Shown: piece by piece, positions 1 to 7,183 of the stretch | Layout of the letters: each line of letters starts with the position of its first letter | Position numbering within the stretch: the stretch's first letter is position 1 | Origin: Lachnospiraceae bacterium | Lineage (GTDB): Bacteria; Bacillota; Clostridia; Lachnospirales; Lachnospiraceae | Length of the DNA stretch: 42,240 nucleotides | Reading direction: 5' to 3' | NCBI GenBank assembly: GCA_900771995.1 | Contig: CAAGQC010000001.1 | Location: forward strand, 1 to 42,240 | Position numbers and translations under genes: made by a program | Notes under the pieces: generated by a model | The model's database searches: none | Told to the model about the DNA's origin: nothing | The model's input: only the letters and a program-made list of their open reading frames with translations

Positions 1-228
1 CGGGTCTGATGGCCTTACCCACAATGCGGGCTACGGGGATTTACCAAATCCGCAATGAGCCACGCTATTCATAAGATTGTCAGCAAAAGACGCTTCCAAT
101 CTTATTTCATATCGCGGCGTTCGCCGCATCACGGCATAAGTAAAGACAGCGATTTGTGCGCAAGCGCCCCATCGCTGTCCTCACTATGCCTATGCGCGGC
201 TCATTGCTCGCGTAACTTTCCAGTTACT
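1..228 (-). ncRNA. Candidate multi-stem structured RNA (or structured repeat) behind galE
   Basis: This is not a gene; it is densely packed with inverted repeats. An outer stem pairs 52-65 with 194-207 (14 positions). Inside it sit three arms: 71-79 with 97-105 (9 bp), 114-118 with 123-127 (GC only), and a long arm of 133-138 with 185-190 plus 145-153 with 171-179, capped by 158-160 with 165-167. Flanking hairpins are 212-217 with 222-227 and 37-42 with 46-51; 2-5 with 17-20 may be another at the window edge. Strand: read on the minus strand the only imperfect outer pair (62/197) becomes G-U, one loop becomes GGAA (GNRA type) and another CUUG, both known stable tetraloops. On the plus strand these are A/C, TTCC and CAAG. 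It begins about 5 nt behind the galE stop, so it may be a 3' UTR structure. It could instead be a dispersed repeat. It may continue past base 1. Confidence 0.5.
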
Positions 229-231
229 ATC

Positions 232-1248
232 TTACTCTTCATATCCGTTTGGATTGTTCTTCTGCCATCTCCAGGAATCTTCGCACATCTCCCTGATGCC
301 GTTCTCGGCCTTCCAGCCAAGTTCCTTCTCTGCCAGAGAAGCATCGGAATAACAGGTAGCGATGTCGCCTGCACGACGGGGCTTGATCACATAAGGGATC
401 TTCACGCCGGTAGCTGCTTCGAAGTTCTTCACGATGTCCAGAACACTGTAGCCTACGCCGGTTCCCAGATTGTAGATCTTCAGGCCTGCGTTCTCCTCGA
501 TCTTCTTCAGCGCCTTTACATGCCCCTTTGCCAGATCTACCACATGGATATAGTCACGAACACCGGTTCCGTCGGGAGTGTCATAATCATCACCGAAGAC
601 ACCCAGTTCTTTCAGCTTGCCGACTGCCACCTGTGTGATGTAGGGCATCAGGTTGTTGGGGATACCGTTAGGATTCTCGCCGATGGTGCCGCTCTTGTGC
701 GCTCCGATGGGATTGAAGTAACGCAGCAGGATCACATTCCACTCGGGATCTGCCTTCTGGATATCTGTCAGAATCTGCTCCAGCATGGATTTGGTCCAGC
801 CGTAGGGGTTGGTGCACTGTCCTTTGGGGCATTCCTCTGTAATGGGAATAAATGCGGGGTTCCCGTATACGGTCGCGCTGGAAGAGAAGATGATGCTCTT
901 CACACCGTGTTTTCTCATAACGTCTACCAGAGTCAGTGTACCGGCAATATTGTTCTCATAATATTCCCAGGGCTTCTGTACGGACTCGCCGACTGCCTTC
1001 AGTCCTGCGAAATGAATGACGGCATCGATCTGCTCCTTGCTGAATATCTCCTCCAGTGCTTCACGATCCAGAATGTCTGCCTTATAAAAAGGAACCTTTT
1101 TGCCGGTGATGGCTTCTACTCTGGGGATTACCTTCTCACTTGCATTGCAGAGATTATCCAATACGACTACATCATAGCCTGCCTGCTGTAATTCCACTAC
1201 GGTATGACTGCCGATGAATCCGGCACCACCTGTTACCAAAATTCTCAT
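232..1248 (-). CDS. galE: UDP-glucose 4-epimerase
   Basis: GalE interconverts UDP-glucose and UDP-galactose (some family members also UDP-GlcNAc and UDP-GalNAc) with bound NAD in the cytoplasm, as part of the Leloir pathway and cell-surface glycan supply. The 338 residues match the usual family length. The Rossmann NAD motif GGAGFIGSH is at residues 7-15. The short-chain-dehydrogenase catalytic set is present: Ser124 in SSSATVYG, Tyr149 and Lys153 in YGWTK. The start is supported by an AGGAGAG ribosome site just upstream. It follows the UDPGP-type pyrophosphorylase in the same direction, separated by 177 bp that hold a palindrome, so the two may be co-transcribed or separately tuned. Its stop codon abuts the structured element at 1-228. 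Identification is firm; substrate range is not readable. Confidence 0.96.
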   Translation of the reverse strand: MRILVTGGAGFIGSHTVVELQQAGYDVVVLDNLCNASEKVIPRVEAITGKKVPFYKADILDREALEEIFSKEQIDAVIHFAGLKAVGESVQKPWEYYENNIAGTLTLVDVMRKHGVKSIIFSSSATVYGNPAFIPITEECPKGQCTNPYGWTKSMLEQILTDIQKADPEWNVILLRYFNPIGAHKSGTIGENPNGIPNNLMPYITQVAVGKLKELGVFGDDYDTPDGTGVRDYIHVVDLAKGHVKALKKIEENAGLKIYNLGTGVGYSVLDIVKNFEAATGVKIPYVIKPRRAGDIATCYSDASLAEKELGWKAENGIREMCEDSWRWQKNNPNGYEE

Positions 1249-1355
1249 ACACTCTCTCCTATCTGCCGCACGCAGAACAATACCTTTTGTTCACTGTGAC
1301 GGCCCCATATGCTTCCTCATCTGTCCTGGCCGGATGAGATTCTTTCTTCGTTTCT

Positions 1356-1375
1356 TACAGTAACAGCTTACTGTA
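1356..1375. promoter_or_regulatory. Perfect 8-bp inverted repeat between UDPGP gene and galE
   Basis: TACAGTAA, four bases, TTACTGTA. On the minus strand it is not followed by a T-run, so it is a poor terminator for the UDPGP gene. A TTGAAA element (rc at 1377-1382 region) lies beside it on the minus strand, so it could be an operator over a galE promoter, or a weak hairpin. Function is inference. Confidence 0.4.
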
Positions 1376-1425
1376 CTTTTCAAGAATGCTCAATAACATT
1401 ATGTTGTGAAAATCTGTCGAAATGT

Positions 1426-2658
1426 TTACAGCACTACTCCGTTTTCCGTAAGCAGTTCTCTGGCGCTTTCCACGGAATCCACGCCGGTCTTGTTCTTGAT
1501 AGGCGCAAATTCTTTTCTTCTGACTACCTCGAAAGGCAGACAGCTGTCCATCTGGTGGATCATATCCAGTACCAGACTCTCGAACTTATAACCATTGGGG
1601 GCCTCCGGCTTCACCGGCTCGCCGTTCTCATCCAGATAGGGGATCTTCTTCTCTACAATGTGCAGAGGCATCTTCTCTTCCATGATCTTCTCCAGATCCT
1701 GTACCTTGAAAAGATAGTTCAGGATGACACCATAATTGTATGCAGGCTCTCCCTTCTCGTCCTTTGCATTCATCAGTTCATCCGTCAACTCATAATATTC
1801 CACGATGGAAGGTCTGCCGTCCTCCAGACACATAACACCCACCTTCTCATCCGGTGCATTCTTGCGGACCACTTTGGAGCCTACAACACAATTTTTCCGG
1901 ATCGTGGCACCGATAAAGCAGGGATCTGCAATCCGCTGCAATACATTATCTACCGCAAATACATTGATCCACTCAATACCTTCGTTATGTACGATATCCA
2001 GCATGCCATTATTTTTCATGGAAATGAACCAGCCGCCGTTACCATTGGGAGAGGTGGACAGCTTACCCTTCTCCTCCAGATAAATCTTACCCTCGTAATC
2101 GGTGGCCGCTGCCATCTCCTGCTTGAAAAAGTGCACGTACTCCGCCTTGTATCCAAAGTAGTTATGTTCCTTTAAAAAAGCAATCGTTGCATCGTTGTTT
2201 TTATCACTGGTCATCACGAACAGATGAATCCAGCTGTCTGCCTGATGTACGACCTCCATCAGATTGTTGATCAGGCATTCAAAAATATATAACTCATGAG
2301 TCAGGCCCACATTGTACATTCCCTTGGGATTATCGGAACCCAGTCTCGTTCCCATGCCTCCGGCCAGCAGAACCGCTGCCACCTTCCCCTGGCGGATGGC
2401 TTCGATACCGGTTGCGGTAAAGACCTCTCTGTTCGCCTCGATTTCATCTAACTGCATGGCAGCCAATGGCGTGATCACTCCCTTTTTCGCCAGATCCTCC
2501 TTGTGCTTACAAGCCTCCAGGATACTCATATCCGTAGCCTCGATCTGCTCCAGAATCCCCTGCTTCTCCTCTTCGCTCAGTTCCCCGTAATACTTCAGAA
2601 CATGTTCCTGACCATACTTGGCAAGCTTCTCTTTAGCCTGTTCCAGTGTCATACTCAT
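1426..2658 (-). CDS. UDPGP type 1 family nucleotide-sugar pyrophosphorylase
   Basis: A UTP-dependent sugar-1-phosphate uridylyltransferase of the eukaryotic-like UDPGP family (UDP-glucose, UDP-galactose or UDP-N-acetylhexosamine pyrophosphorylase). The nucleotide-binding signature LLAGGMGTRLG begins at residue 97 and continues into NPKGMYNVGL (110-119), a layout closer to UDP-GlcNAc pyrophosphorylases than to bacterial GalU. The protein has 410 residues. The ATG at 2658 was chosen over an upstream in-frame ATG (2748) because GGAGG lies 7 nt before it and a promoter (2720-2748) overlaps the upstream region. With galE downstream the pair would make and epimerise a UDP-hexose or UDP-HexNAc. The exact sugar cannot be assigned from sequence alone. 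Confidence 0.88.
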   Translation of the reverse strand: MSMTLEQAKEKLAKYGQEHVLKYYGELSEEEKQGILEQIEATDMSILEACKHKEDLAKKGVITPLAAMQLDEIEANREVFTATGIEAIRQGKVAAVLLAGGMGTRLGSDNPKGMYNVGLTHELYIFECLINNLMEVVHQADSWIHLFVMTSDKNNDATIAFLKEHNYFGYKAEYVHFFKQEMAAATDYEGKIYLEEKGKLSTSPNGNGGWFISMKNNGMLDIVHNEGIEWINVFAVDNVLQRIADPCFIGATIRKNCVVGSKVVRKNAPDEKVGVMCLEDGRPSIVEYYELTDELMNAKDEKGEPAYNYGVILNYLFKVQDLEKIMEEKMPLHIVEKKIPYLDENGEPVKPEAPNGYKFESLVLDMIHQMDSCLPFEVVRRKEFAPIKNKTGVDSVESARELLTENGVVL

Positions 2659-2719
2659 ATTCCTACCTCCATTTAATTTTGTTCTAACCATTCTCCGTAA
2701 GCAACAGTCAATTTTCTCT

Positions 2720-2748
2720 ATTATACTTGATATTTCCTGCGATTGCAA
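2720..2748 (-). promoter_or_regulatory. Sigma-A-type promoter for the UDPGP gene
   Basis: On the minus strand, -35 TTGCAA (2743-2748), a 17-nt spacer and a consensus -10 TATAAT (2720-2725). The predicted RNA starts about 55 nt upstream of the chosen ATG at 2658. Confidence 0.7.
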
Positions 2749-2851
2749 ACCTTACTGCCGGAACCGATACCACCCGTTAAGATTCCGTAAACGAGGTATA
2801 AAGATTCTGTAAATACCCTGACAAAATAGTGTTAAGGGTGGTGCAAAACTA

Positions 2852-2880
2852 TTCACCGCAGGAGTCCTGTTTACTATAAT
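2852..2880 (+). promoter_or_regulatory. Sigma-A-type promoter for the 47-residue peptide gene
   Basis: TTCACC (2852-2857), a 17-nt spacer and a perfect TATAAT (2875-2880). It points at the small open reading frame at 2943. The 2659-2942 gap therefore holds two divergent promoters and no other gene that I can support. Confidence 0.6.
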
Positions 2881-2942
2881 ATGGCATGTGAAGTTTTCAG
2901 ATACGCTACTTCGCAGAACAACAGAAAGTCGAGGAATCCATT

Positions 2943-3086
2943 ATGAATATCGGAATCATGATCATTGCAATCGTAGGCGGTGCCACCGGACTTTTGTCCA
3001 CAGTATATCTGGCAGTCAGTTTTCCTGCCGTGATCCTGTGGAAACTTTATCGCAGGGTAGTACACAAAATTCCTCTTACCCAATAA
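2943..3086 (+). CDS. Small single-span membrane peptide, 47 residues
   Basis: I do not recognise a family. The reading frame starts MNIGIMIIAIVGGATGLLST and ends in RRVVHKIPLTQ. It has a hydrophobic helix over about residues 3-33 followed by a basic tail (KLYRRVVHK), as expected for a membrane peptide with its tail in the cytoplasm. Support for it being real: GAGGA lies 7 nt before the ATG, a good promoter (2852-2880) lies 60 nt upstream, and a hairpin follows at 3116-3140. It is convergent with the zinc-ribbon protein gene. It could be a small regulator of a membrane complex or a toxin-like peptide; nothing nearby decides this. Confidence 0.55.
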   Translation: MNIGIMIIAIVGGATGLLSTVYLAVSFPAVILWKLYRRVVHKIPLTQ

Positions 3087-3110
3087 GCTGACAACGAACA
3101 CTTTCCCTCT

Positions 3111-3140
3111 AAAAAGGCCCGGAAGATTTTTCTCCGGGCC
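3111..3140 (-). terminator. Intrinsic terminator of the zinc-ribbon protein gene
   Basis: An 8-bp GC-rich stem (GGCCCGGA 3116-3123 with TCCGGGCC 3133-3140) with a 9-nt loop. On the minus strand five T follow directly. On the plus strand the T-run is poor, so it probably works mainly leftward, though it may also slow transcription from the small peptide gene. Confidence 0.8.
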
Positions 3141-3156
3141 TCTTGTCGTATTTATC

Positions 3157-4926
3157 TTATTCCTGTACCGCCTCCCAGTTCTCATCCACCAGAGTCACCG
3201 TGACCGTAATTCCTTCCGGTGCATTTTCCGCGCGGATCACCAGATAAAACATCCCTTCCTCCGAATCCACGGTGTATTCCGCCGGATCCTCCATGTGAAA
3301 GACGGAAAATCCTTCCGGATACTGCTGCATTTCCAGAAATCCTTTTTCTAAAAGTGCCGCTTTATAAGCTTCTTTTACTGCCTCCCTGTCCTCGCAGGCA
3401 TACACTTTTCTTGCGGTGAAGGTTCCTTCTTCGCTGTCTGTCTCCGTGCAGTCCGAAGCCACAGCATCCGGATAGATAATGTCTTTCTGCACCTCCTGCA
3501 GATATTCCGTTGCCCCGAAAATATCTTTCCAGATCGCCAGTGTCTCTTTTCCGTTGTCAGAATGAGCTGTGGTCACCAGGCTTATCACCAGCAGAATTCC
3601 ATAAGCTGCCAGTGCACCGGCCAATATTCCGGCAAAGGGATTCTCCGGCTGTCCCAGATTGGTATAAGAAGTAATGATCCAGCCAAAATCCCGGTAGTCT
3701 GCTGCCGTATTACAGTATGTACACATTCCGCCGTTTAAGATATCCACACTGCCGCCGCAGTGGGGACATTTATATTCCCGAAGCGCCTTGCTGTGCTGTG
3801 TTATCACGCTCTGTCTGCCTTCCAGTTCCAGCCGGATCTTCTCGTAGCGATTGCGGATCTTCTTTCCCGTATCCAGTGTCAGCCTTATCCTTACTTCCAC
3901 GCGGATCCGGTATGAATCTCCCACGGTCTCTGCCTCCAGAAAACGCACACCGCAAATGCAGCAGTCCACCACATTCTGATACCGGGACACGGTAGTGTCC
4001 AGATCACAGGAGGCAAAAAAACGTACCTGCTCTGCTGTATCTGCCAGATGGATCATGCGAAGCTGATACTCCAGATTCTGCAGAAAATTGCCGGTGGAAA
4101 ATTCCGGAATCCGGGTCTTTACTATGGATTCGTCCTGCACCCTCGGCTTCCTGTGGGTCTCCATCACGATCAGCATGACAAGAAATATCAGGAACATGTA
4201 AAACAGAGAGCGGAAAAATACCGGAGCCAGCCCTATTCCCAGTAGCATGACGGCCGCTGCCTTTACAGCATGGAATCCGTTCCTTCCGAGGGCCAGCAGC
4301 AGGAACATAATACCGCCTGCGCAGATGGCCAGCACTGCCAGCGCAACCGCCGTGACTCCCACCGTCACGCCTGCTTTTATATAATTGGAAATACTTTGCC
4401 GCTGTGCATCCTCTTCCAGCGAAAAAACGGACACCTTTGTCTCAAAATCACTGACGAGAAATTTTGCCCCACAGGCATCACAGCCATCGATATAGCTGGA
4501 AAGTTTTCCCTCGTGTCCACAGTTGGGGCAGATTGCCATGTCACCCTGTACATCCGCTTTCAGGAAGCTGACTGCTGCGATCTCCGGGTTTTTCATAAAA
4601 GTGACCTTTTTCCCCTTGCGGTAATAGGTGCGCCTCATCTTTACCGGCTGGGTACGCCGGCAGGTGTAATCGTAGCCGTCCTTTTTCGGACCATCATAGT
4701 CCGCCAGCGTTGACGGTTCCTGCATGTCCATGTCTACCGTCAGTTCCCGCTGCTGTAATCTTTTCCTGCTAAGCCTCAGGCTTTCCCAGAAAGGCTGGGT
4801 GGTCTGCTCCATCAGGTTCTTCTCCGCTTCCCCGCTCCCCTGATAGTAGGCTTTTAATTCCTCGTAGAAGTCCTCGGTTCGTCCCTCGATCTCTCTCCGT
4901 GCATCATTCAAAAAGTCCGTTGCCAT
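3157..4926 (-). CDS. Zinc-ribbon membrane protein with Tim44-like domain
   Basis: A 589-residue protein of unproven function. The N-terminal 100 residues are charged. A first zinc ribbon (CPNCGHEG...CDACG) lies near residues 130-155. Two or three hydrophobic segments follow (about 185-260). A roughly 130-residue soluble domain (starting FSTGNFLQNLEYQL) resembles Tim44-like domains of bacterial membrane proteins, and a second zinc ribbon (CPHCGGSVD...CTYC) comes near 390-410. Another membrane span near 435-455 and an extracytoplasmic tail close the protein. The start at 4926 is preferred to the ATG 15 nt upstream because the GAGGAGAG ribosome site overlaps that earlier codon. Promoter: possibly the one at 5160-5188. 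The domain order suggests a membrane-anchored scaffold or folding/secretion helper; this is inference. Confidence 0.7.
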   Translation of the reverse strand: MATDFLNDARREIEGRTEDFYEELKAYYQGSGEAEKNLMEQTTQPFWESLRLSRKRLQQRELTVDMDMQEPSTLADYDGPKKDGYDYTCRRTQPVKMRRTYYRKGKKVTFMKNPEIAAVSFLKADVQGDMAICPNCGHEGKLSSYIDGCDACGAKFLVSDFETKVSVFSLEEDAQRQSISNYIKAGVTVGVTAVALAVLAICAGGIMFLLLALGRNGFHAVKAAAVMLLGIGLAPVFFRSLFYMFLIFLVMLIVMETHRKPRVQDESIVKTRIPEFSTGNFLQNLEYQLRMIHLADTAEQVRFFASCDLDTTVSRYQNVVDCCICGVRFLEAETVGDSYRIRVEVRIRLTLDTGKKIRNRYEKIRLELEGRQSVITQHSKALREYKCPHCGGSVDILNGGMCTYCNTAADYRDFGWIITSYTNLGQPENPFAGILAGALAAYGILLVISLVTTAHSDNGKETLAIWKDIFGATEYLQEVQKDIIYPDAVASDCTETDSEEGTFTARKVYACEDREAVKEAYKAALLEKGFLEMQQYPEGFSVFHMEDPAEYTVDSEEGMFYLVIRAENAPEGITVTVTLVDENWEAVQE

Positions 4927-4960
4927 TTGTTCTCTCCTCATAAGTATGGTGGATGTTCTG

Positions 4961-5068
4961 TCAGGGCTTTTTACCGGTTTCCATGCACCGGGCCATCTGT
5001 TCCCGTAATTGCTTTACGCTGATGGGCTTGGCAATGTGGCCGTTCATTCCGACTGCCACATGACGCAT
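4961..5068 (-). pseudogene. Remnant of a response-regulator receiver domain (C-terminal end)
   Basis: The minus strand encodes AVGMNGHIAKPISVKQLREQ and then about 13 more residues before a TGA at 4961-4963. This is the typical end of a receiver domain of a hybrid kinase or response regulator, with the conserved Lys-Pro after the fifth strand. The frame is closed by a stop about 25 nt upstream of the ATG at 5068, and the phospho-acceptor Asp part is absent, so only about 35 codons survive. It is a decayed fragment, probably of a gene that once occupied 4960-5150. Confidence 0.65.
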
Positions 5069-5159
5069 CAATCTTCTTTCTGTATTCTTTCACGGTAAGC
5101 CCCCGATATCTTTCGTATTTCACTATCCCAACTGCTTTGTCCCATATAATTATGTATCC

Positions 5160-5188
5160 ATTATATAAGTTGTCATCCGGCTTTTCAA
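5160..5188 (-). promoter_or_regulatory. Near-consensus sigma-A promoter reading into the receiver remnant
   Basis: On the minus strand, TTGAAA (5183-5188), a 17-nt spacer and TATAAT (5160-5165). It faces left, away from the spoIIID stop. It may now drive the zinc-ribbon protein gene at 4926 through a leader of about 225 nt that contains the remnant. The 4927-5227 stretch holds nothing else I can support. Confidence 0.6.
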
Positions 5189-5227
5189 GGCACTTTTCCG
5201 TATAGAATATTTTGCCTCATCGAATAT

Positions 5228-5479
5228 CTAATGCTGGTGCAGATACTTCTCCCGGGTAGCCAGTCCGCCGCGGATGTGCCGCTCGGATTTGTTCACATCC
5301 AGCACCTTCCGTGCCTGCTTCGCCAGCGTCGGATTCACCTGCGCCAGCCGCTCCGTCACGTCCTTATGTACCGTGCTTTTGCTGATGCCAAAGGCCTTCG
5401 CGGTCTGGCGCACTGTGGCGTTGTGGTCGATGATATAGTTGGCTATCCCTATAGCTCGTTCTTCAATATAGTCTTTCAA
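5228..5479 (-). CDS. spoIIID: Sporulation transcriptional regulator SpoIIID
   Basis: SpoIIID is the small DNA-binding protein that reshapes the sigma-E regulon in the mother cell of sporulating Firmicutes. The 83-residue product has the family helix-turn-helix (TVRQTAKAFGISKSTVHKDV, residues 22-41) and the C-terminal basic stretch SERHIRGGLATREKY that gives extra DNA contact. The start is a TTG at 5479: there is no ATG in position, and GAGGGG lies 7 nt upstream. A textbook sigma-E-type promoter lies at 5508-5537, which agrees with its known control in Bacillus. It appears to be monocistronic. Confidence 0.95.
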   Translation of the reverse strand: MKDYIEERAIGIANYIIDHNATVRQTAKAFGISKSTVHKDVTERLAQVNPTLAKQARKVLDVNKSERHIRGGLATREKYLHQH

Positions 5480-5507
5480 AGGAAAACCCCTCAGGATACT
5501 TTTTTAC

Positions 5508-5537
5508 AGTGTATGAAAGTAGGGGCGGGGTTATGCC
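5508..5537 (-). promoter_or_regulatory. Sigma-E-type promoter of spoIIID
   Basis: On the minus strand, -35-like GGCATAA (5531-5537), a 15-nt gap and CATACACT (5508-5515), which fits the sigma-E -10 consensus CATACAMT at all eight positions. The expected RNA start is about 20-25 nt before the TTG start codon. Confidence 0.8.
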
Positions 5538-5649
5538 TCTTGACACTTAAGCCCCTTCACGATATTAAATACATCCTTTATCCGACATAGCTGATTCCTA
5601 CCAGTTATTCAATGATTTAAAAAAATATTTACGAAAGCAAAACGTCCCC

Positions 5650-5677
5650 TTGCATTCTCCTCCCCACAAAGTATAAT
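5650..5677 (+). promoter_or_regulatory. Sigma-A-type promoter of the HPr-like gene
   Basis: TTGCAT (5650-5655), a 16-nt spacer and TATAAT (5672-5677), 55 nt upstream of the ATG at 5733. Confidence 0.65.
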
Positions 5678-5732
5678 ATTGGTAAACAGTTTTTTAACCG
5701 GTCTTACAACCGCATACCAAAGGAGGGTTCTT

Positions 5733-5975
5733 ATGAAATTAACAAAAATCGAACAGGTAAATGAGTTTCTTTCTATTGTCGACAGTTGTAAAGGGGATGT
5801 TACTTTAAGATCCTTAGACGGTGATATTTTTAATTTGAAAAGCAAGCTTTCCCAGTATATTGCCATTGCCGCTTTGCTCGGAGAGCACGGGGATGAACTC
5901 GAATTGTTCTGCTCAGACAGCGCAGATGAAGGAAAATTTATGAATTTCCTGATGGAAAATCCCAGCATGTCATAA
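5733..5975 (+). CDS. HPr-like small protein lacking the phosphorylation-site histidine
   Basis: An 80-residue protein. Residues from about 20 on (GDVTLRSLDGDIFNLKSKLS...IAALLGEHGDELELFCSDSADE) follow the second half of HPr phosphocarrier proteins, including the NLKS motif that holds the regulatory serine region of HPr and the 'ADE' helix start. The N-terminal GIHARPA segment with the phosphorylatable histidine of HPr is missing, so it cannot be a normal PTS carrier. The start is set by AGGAGGG 7 nt upstream. It stands alone with its own promoter (5650-5677) and terminator (6005-6040). A regulatory or HPr-mimic role is possible; the fold assignment is inference from alignment by eye. Confidence 0.65.
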   Translation: MKLTKIEQVNEFLSIVDSCKGDVTLRSLDGDIFNLKSKLSQYIAIAALLGEHGDELELFCSDSADEGKFMNFLMENPSMS

Positions 5976-6004
5976 ATCCTATAGGGATCACACACTATTA
6001 CAAC

Positions 6005-6040
6005 AAAGCACTCCCGTTTGAAAATCCGGGAGCGCTTTTA
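6005..6040. terminator. Bidirectional intrinsic terminator
   Basis: AAAGC, CTCCCG (6011-6016), a loop, CGGGAG (6027-6032), then GCTTTTATT. It serves the HPr-like gene on the plus strand and, with T-rich sequence on the other side, the convergent acyltransferase gene. Confidence 0.8.
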
Positions 6041-6071
6041 TTCATGCCAAAATCCTGTATTCCACCGCGAC

Positions 6072-7109
6072 CTACAAATATTTCCGTACCCCCGGAATGC
6101 ACTTTAAGAGGTTGGTAATGGCAATGCCGCACAGTACGCACACGCCGATCCAGAGCCAGCAGGCAAAATATTCCGGTATGATATATACCCATTTCTCCAG
6201 CAGGAAGAACAGGCAGTCCCGGAGGATCTGCTCTAACAGGTAGGTGCCGAATACGCCGCTGCCCAGGAAGGTCATTATATTACAAAACACGCGATTCTGT
6301 CGTTCTCCGGCGAAGATCACTCCTGCCAGAAGATAAATTCCGAACGCCAGAATCCTATGGAACCAGTTGGCATAGGCCAGTGTTCCACTGGTCAGCAGTG
6401 CCTGACGGTCCATGAGATAGTTCACCCACAGCACCAGCACAAGTCCTGCTGCCAGTCCGAGAGCGATCCATTTCCTGTTACAGTGATCCCGTACTTTCGG
6501 AATGACCCTGCTGTCCAGAAAATATCCCATGAGCGGATAGAAGATATTCTGGTCCATCAGCGGCACGTTCACCCCGATGGCCTCAAAACCACTCACCAGC
6601 TGAAACAATGGAAACACCAGCTGGAACAGGATTCCTATTCCAAAAAGATACCAGTAAAATCTGTCTTCCGTGATTCCTGCCACCATCCGCTGTAAAAAAG
6701 GCAGGATGAGCAAAAAGGACAAATAAGCATAGAGAAACCAGTGCTGGGTAAGGGAGCCGCCGTGGTATAACGCATTGAAATAGCCCTTTACCGACAGGTT
6801 CTCGCCCTCTCTCAGATAATATACCAGCACTACCACTGCCGTAACCAGAAAGAACCGCAGGAATCTCTTGCGGAAAACCGTACCCACGCTCTCCGTTTTG
6901 CGTAATAACAGTGCCCCGGAAATCATAAAGAATAAATTCACGCATCCGGCCGCCAGCGGATAGACAAAAATCGCCAGTTCGCTGCTGCGGTTCCCCTTAT
7001 TCAGTTGAAAATACACCAGACCGTTCACTGAAGTATGGCAATACAATACCAGAAGGATGGTCGCCACCCGGATAACCTCGATATATATCTTTTTCTTCTG
7101 CTCTGTCAT
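6072..7109 (-). CDS. Acyltransferase family 3 integral membrane protein
   Basis: A polytopic membrane acyltransferase of the OafA/WecH type, which moves acyl groups (often acetyl) onto surface sugars or lipids. It has 345 residues and about ten hydrophobic segments. The N-terminus (IYIEVIRVATILLVLYCHTS) carries the family R and H: Arg in EVIR and the conserved His in the first span. The second span has FFMISGALLL, the usual family SG motif. The start at 7109 is chosen because AGAGGA lies 5 nt before it; an ATG 21 nt upstream lacks a ribosome site. It is a lone gene sharing a terminator with its convergent neighbour. The acceptor is unknown. Confidence 0.8.
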   Translation of the reverse strand: MTEQKKKIYIEVIRVATILLVLYCHTSVNGLVYFQLNKGNRSSELAIFVYPLAAGCVNLFFMISGALLLRKTESVGTVFRKRFLRFFLVTAVVVLVYYLREGENLSVKGYFNALYHGGSLTQHWFLYAYLSFLLILPFLQRMVAGITEDRFYWYLFGIGILFQLVFPLFQLVSGFEAIGVNVPLMDQNIFYPLMGYFLDSRVIPKVRDHCNRKWIALGLAAGLVLVLWVNYLMDRQALLTSGTLAYANWFHRILAFGIYLLAGVIFAGERQNRVFCNIMTFLGSGVFGTYLLEQILRDCLFFLLEKWVYIIPEYFACWLWIGVCVLCGIAITNLLKCIPGVRKYL

Positions 7110-7183
7110 GATCTTCCTCTGCCCCGCCATTTCTTTATCATTGTTTATAGTATAGCGATTTTATCCTTCCTTTACAAGCCATA

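Noticed and set aside
55..1191. Long plus-strand open frame opposite galE
   Set aside because: Shadow of galE; no family similarity, low-complexity start and no ribosome site.
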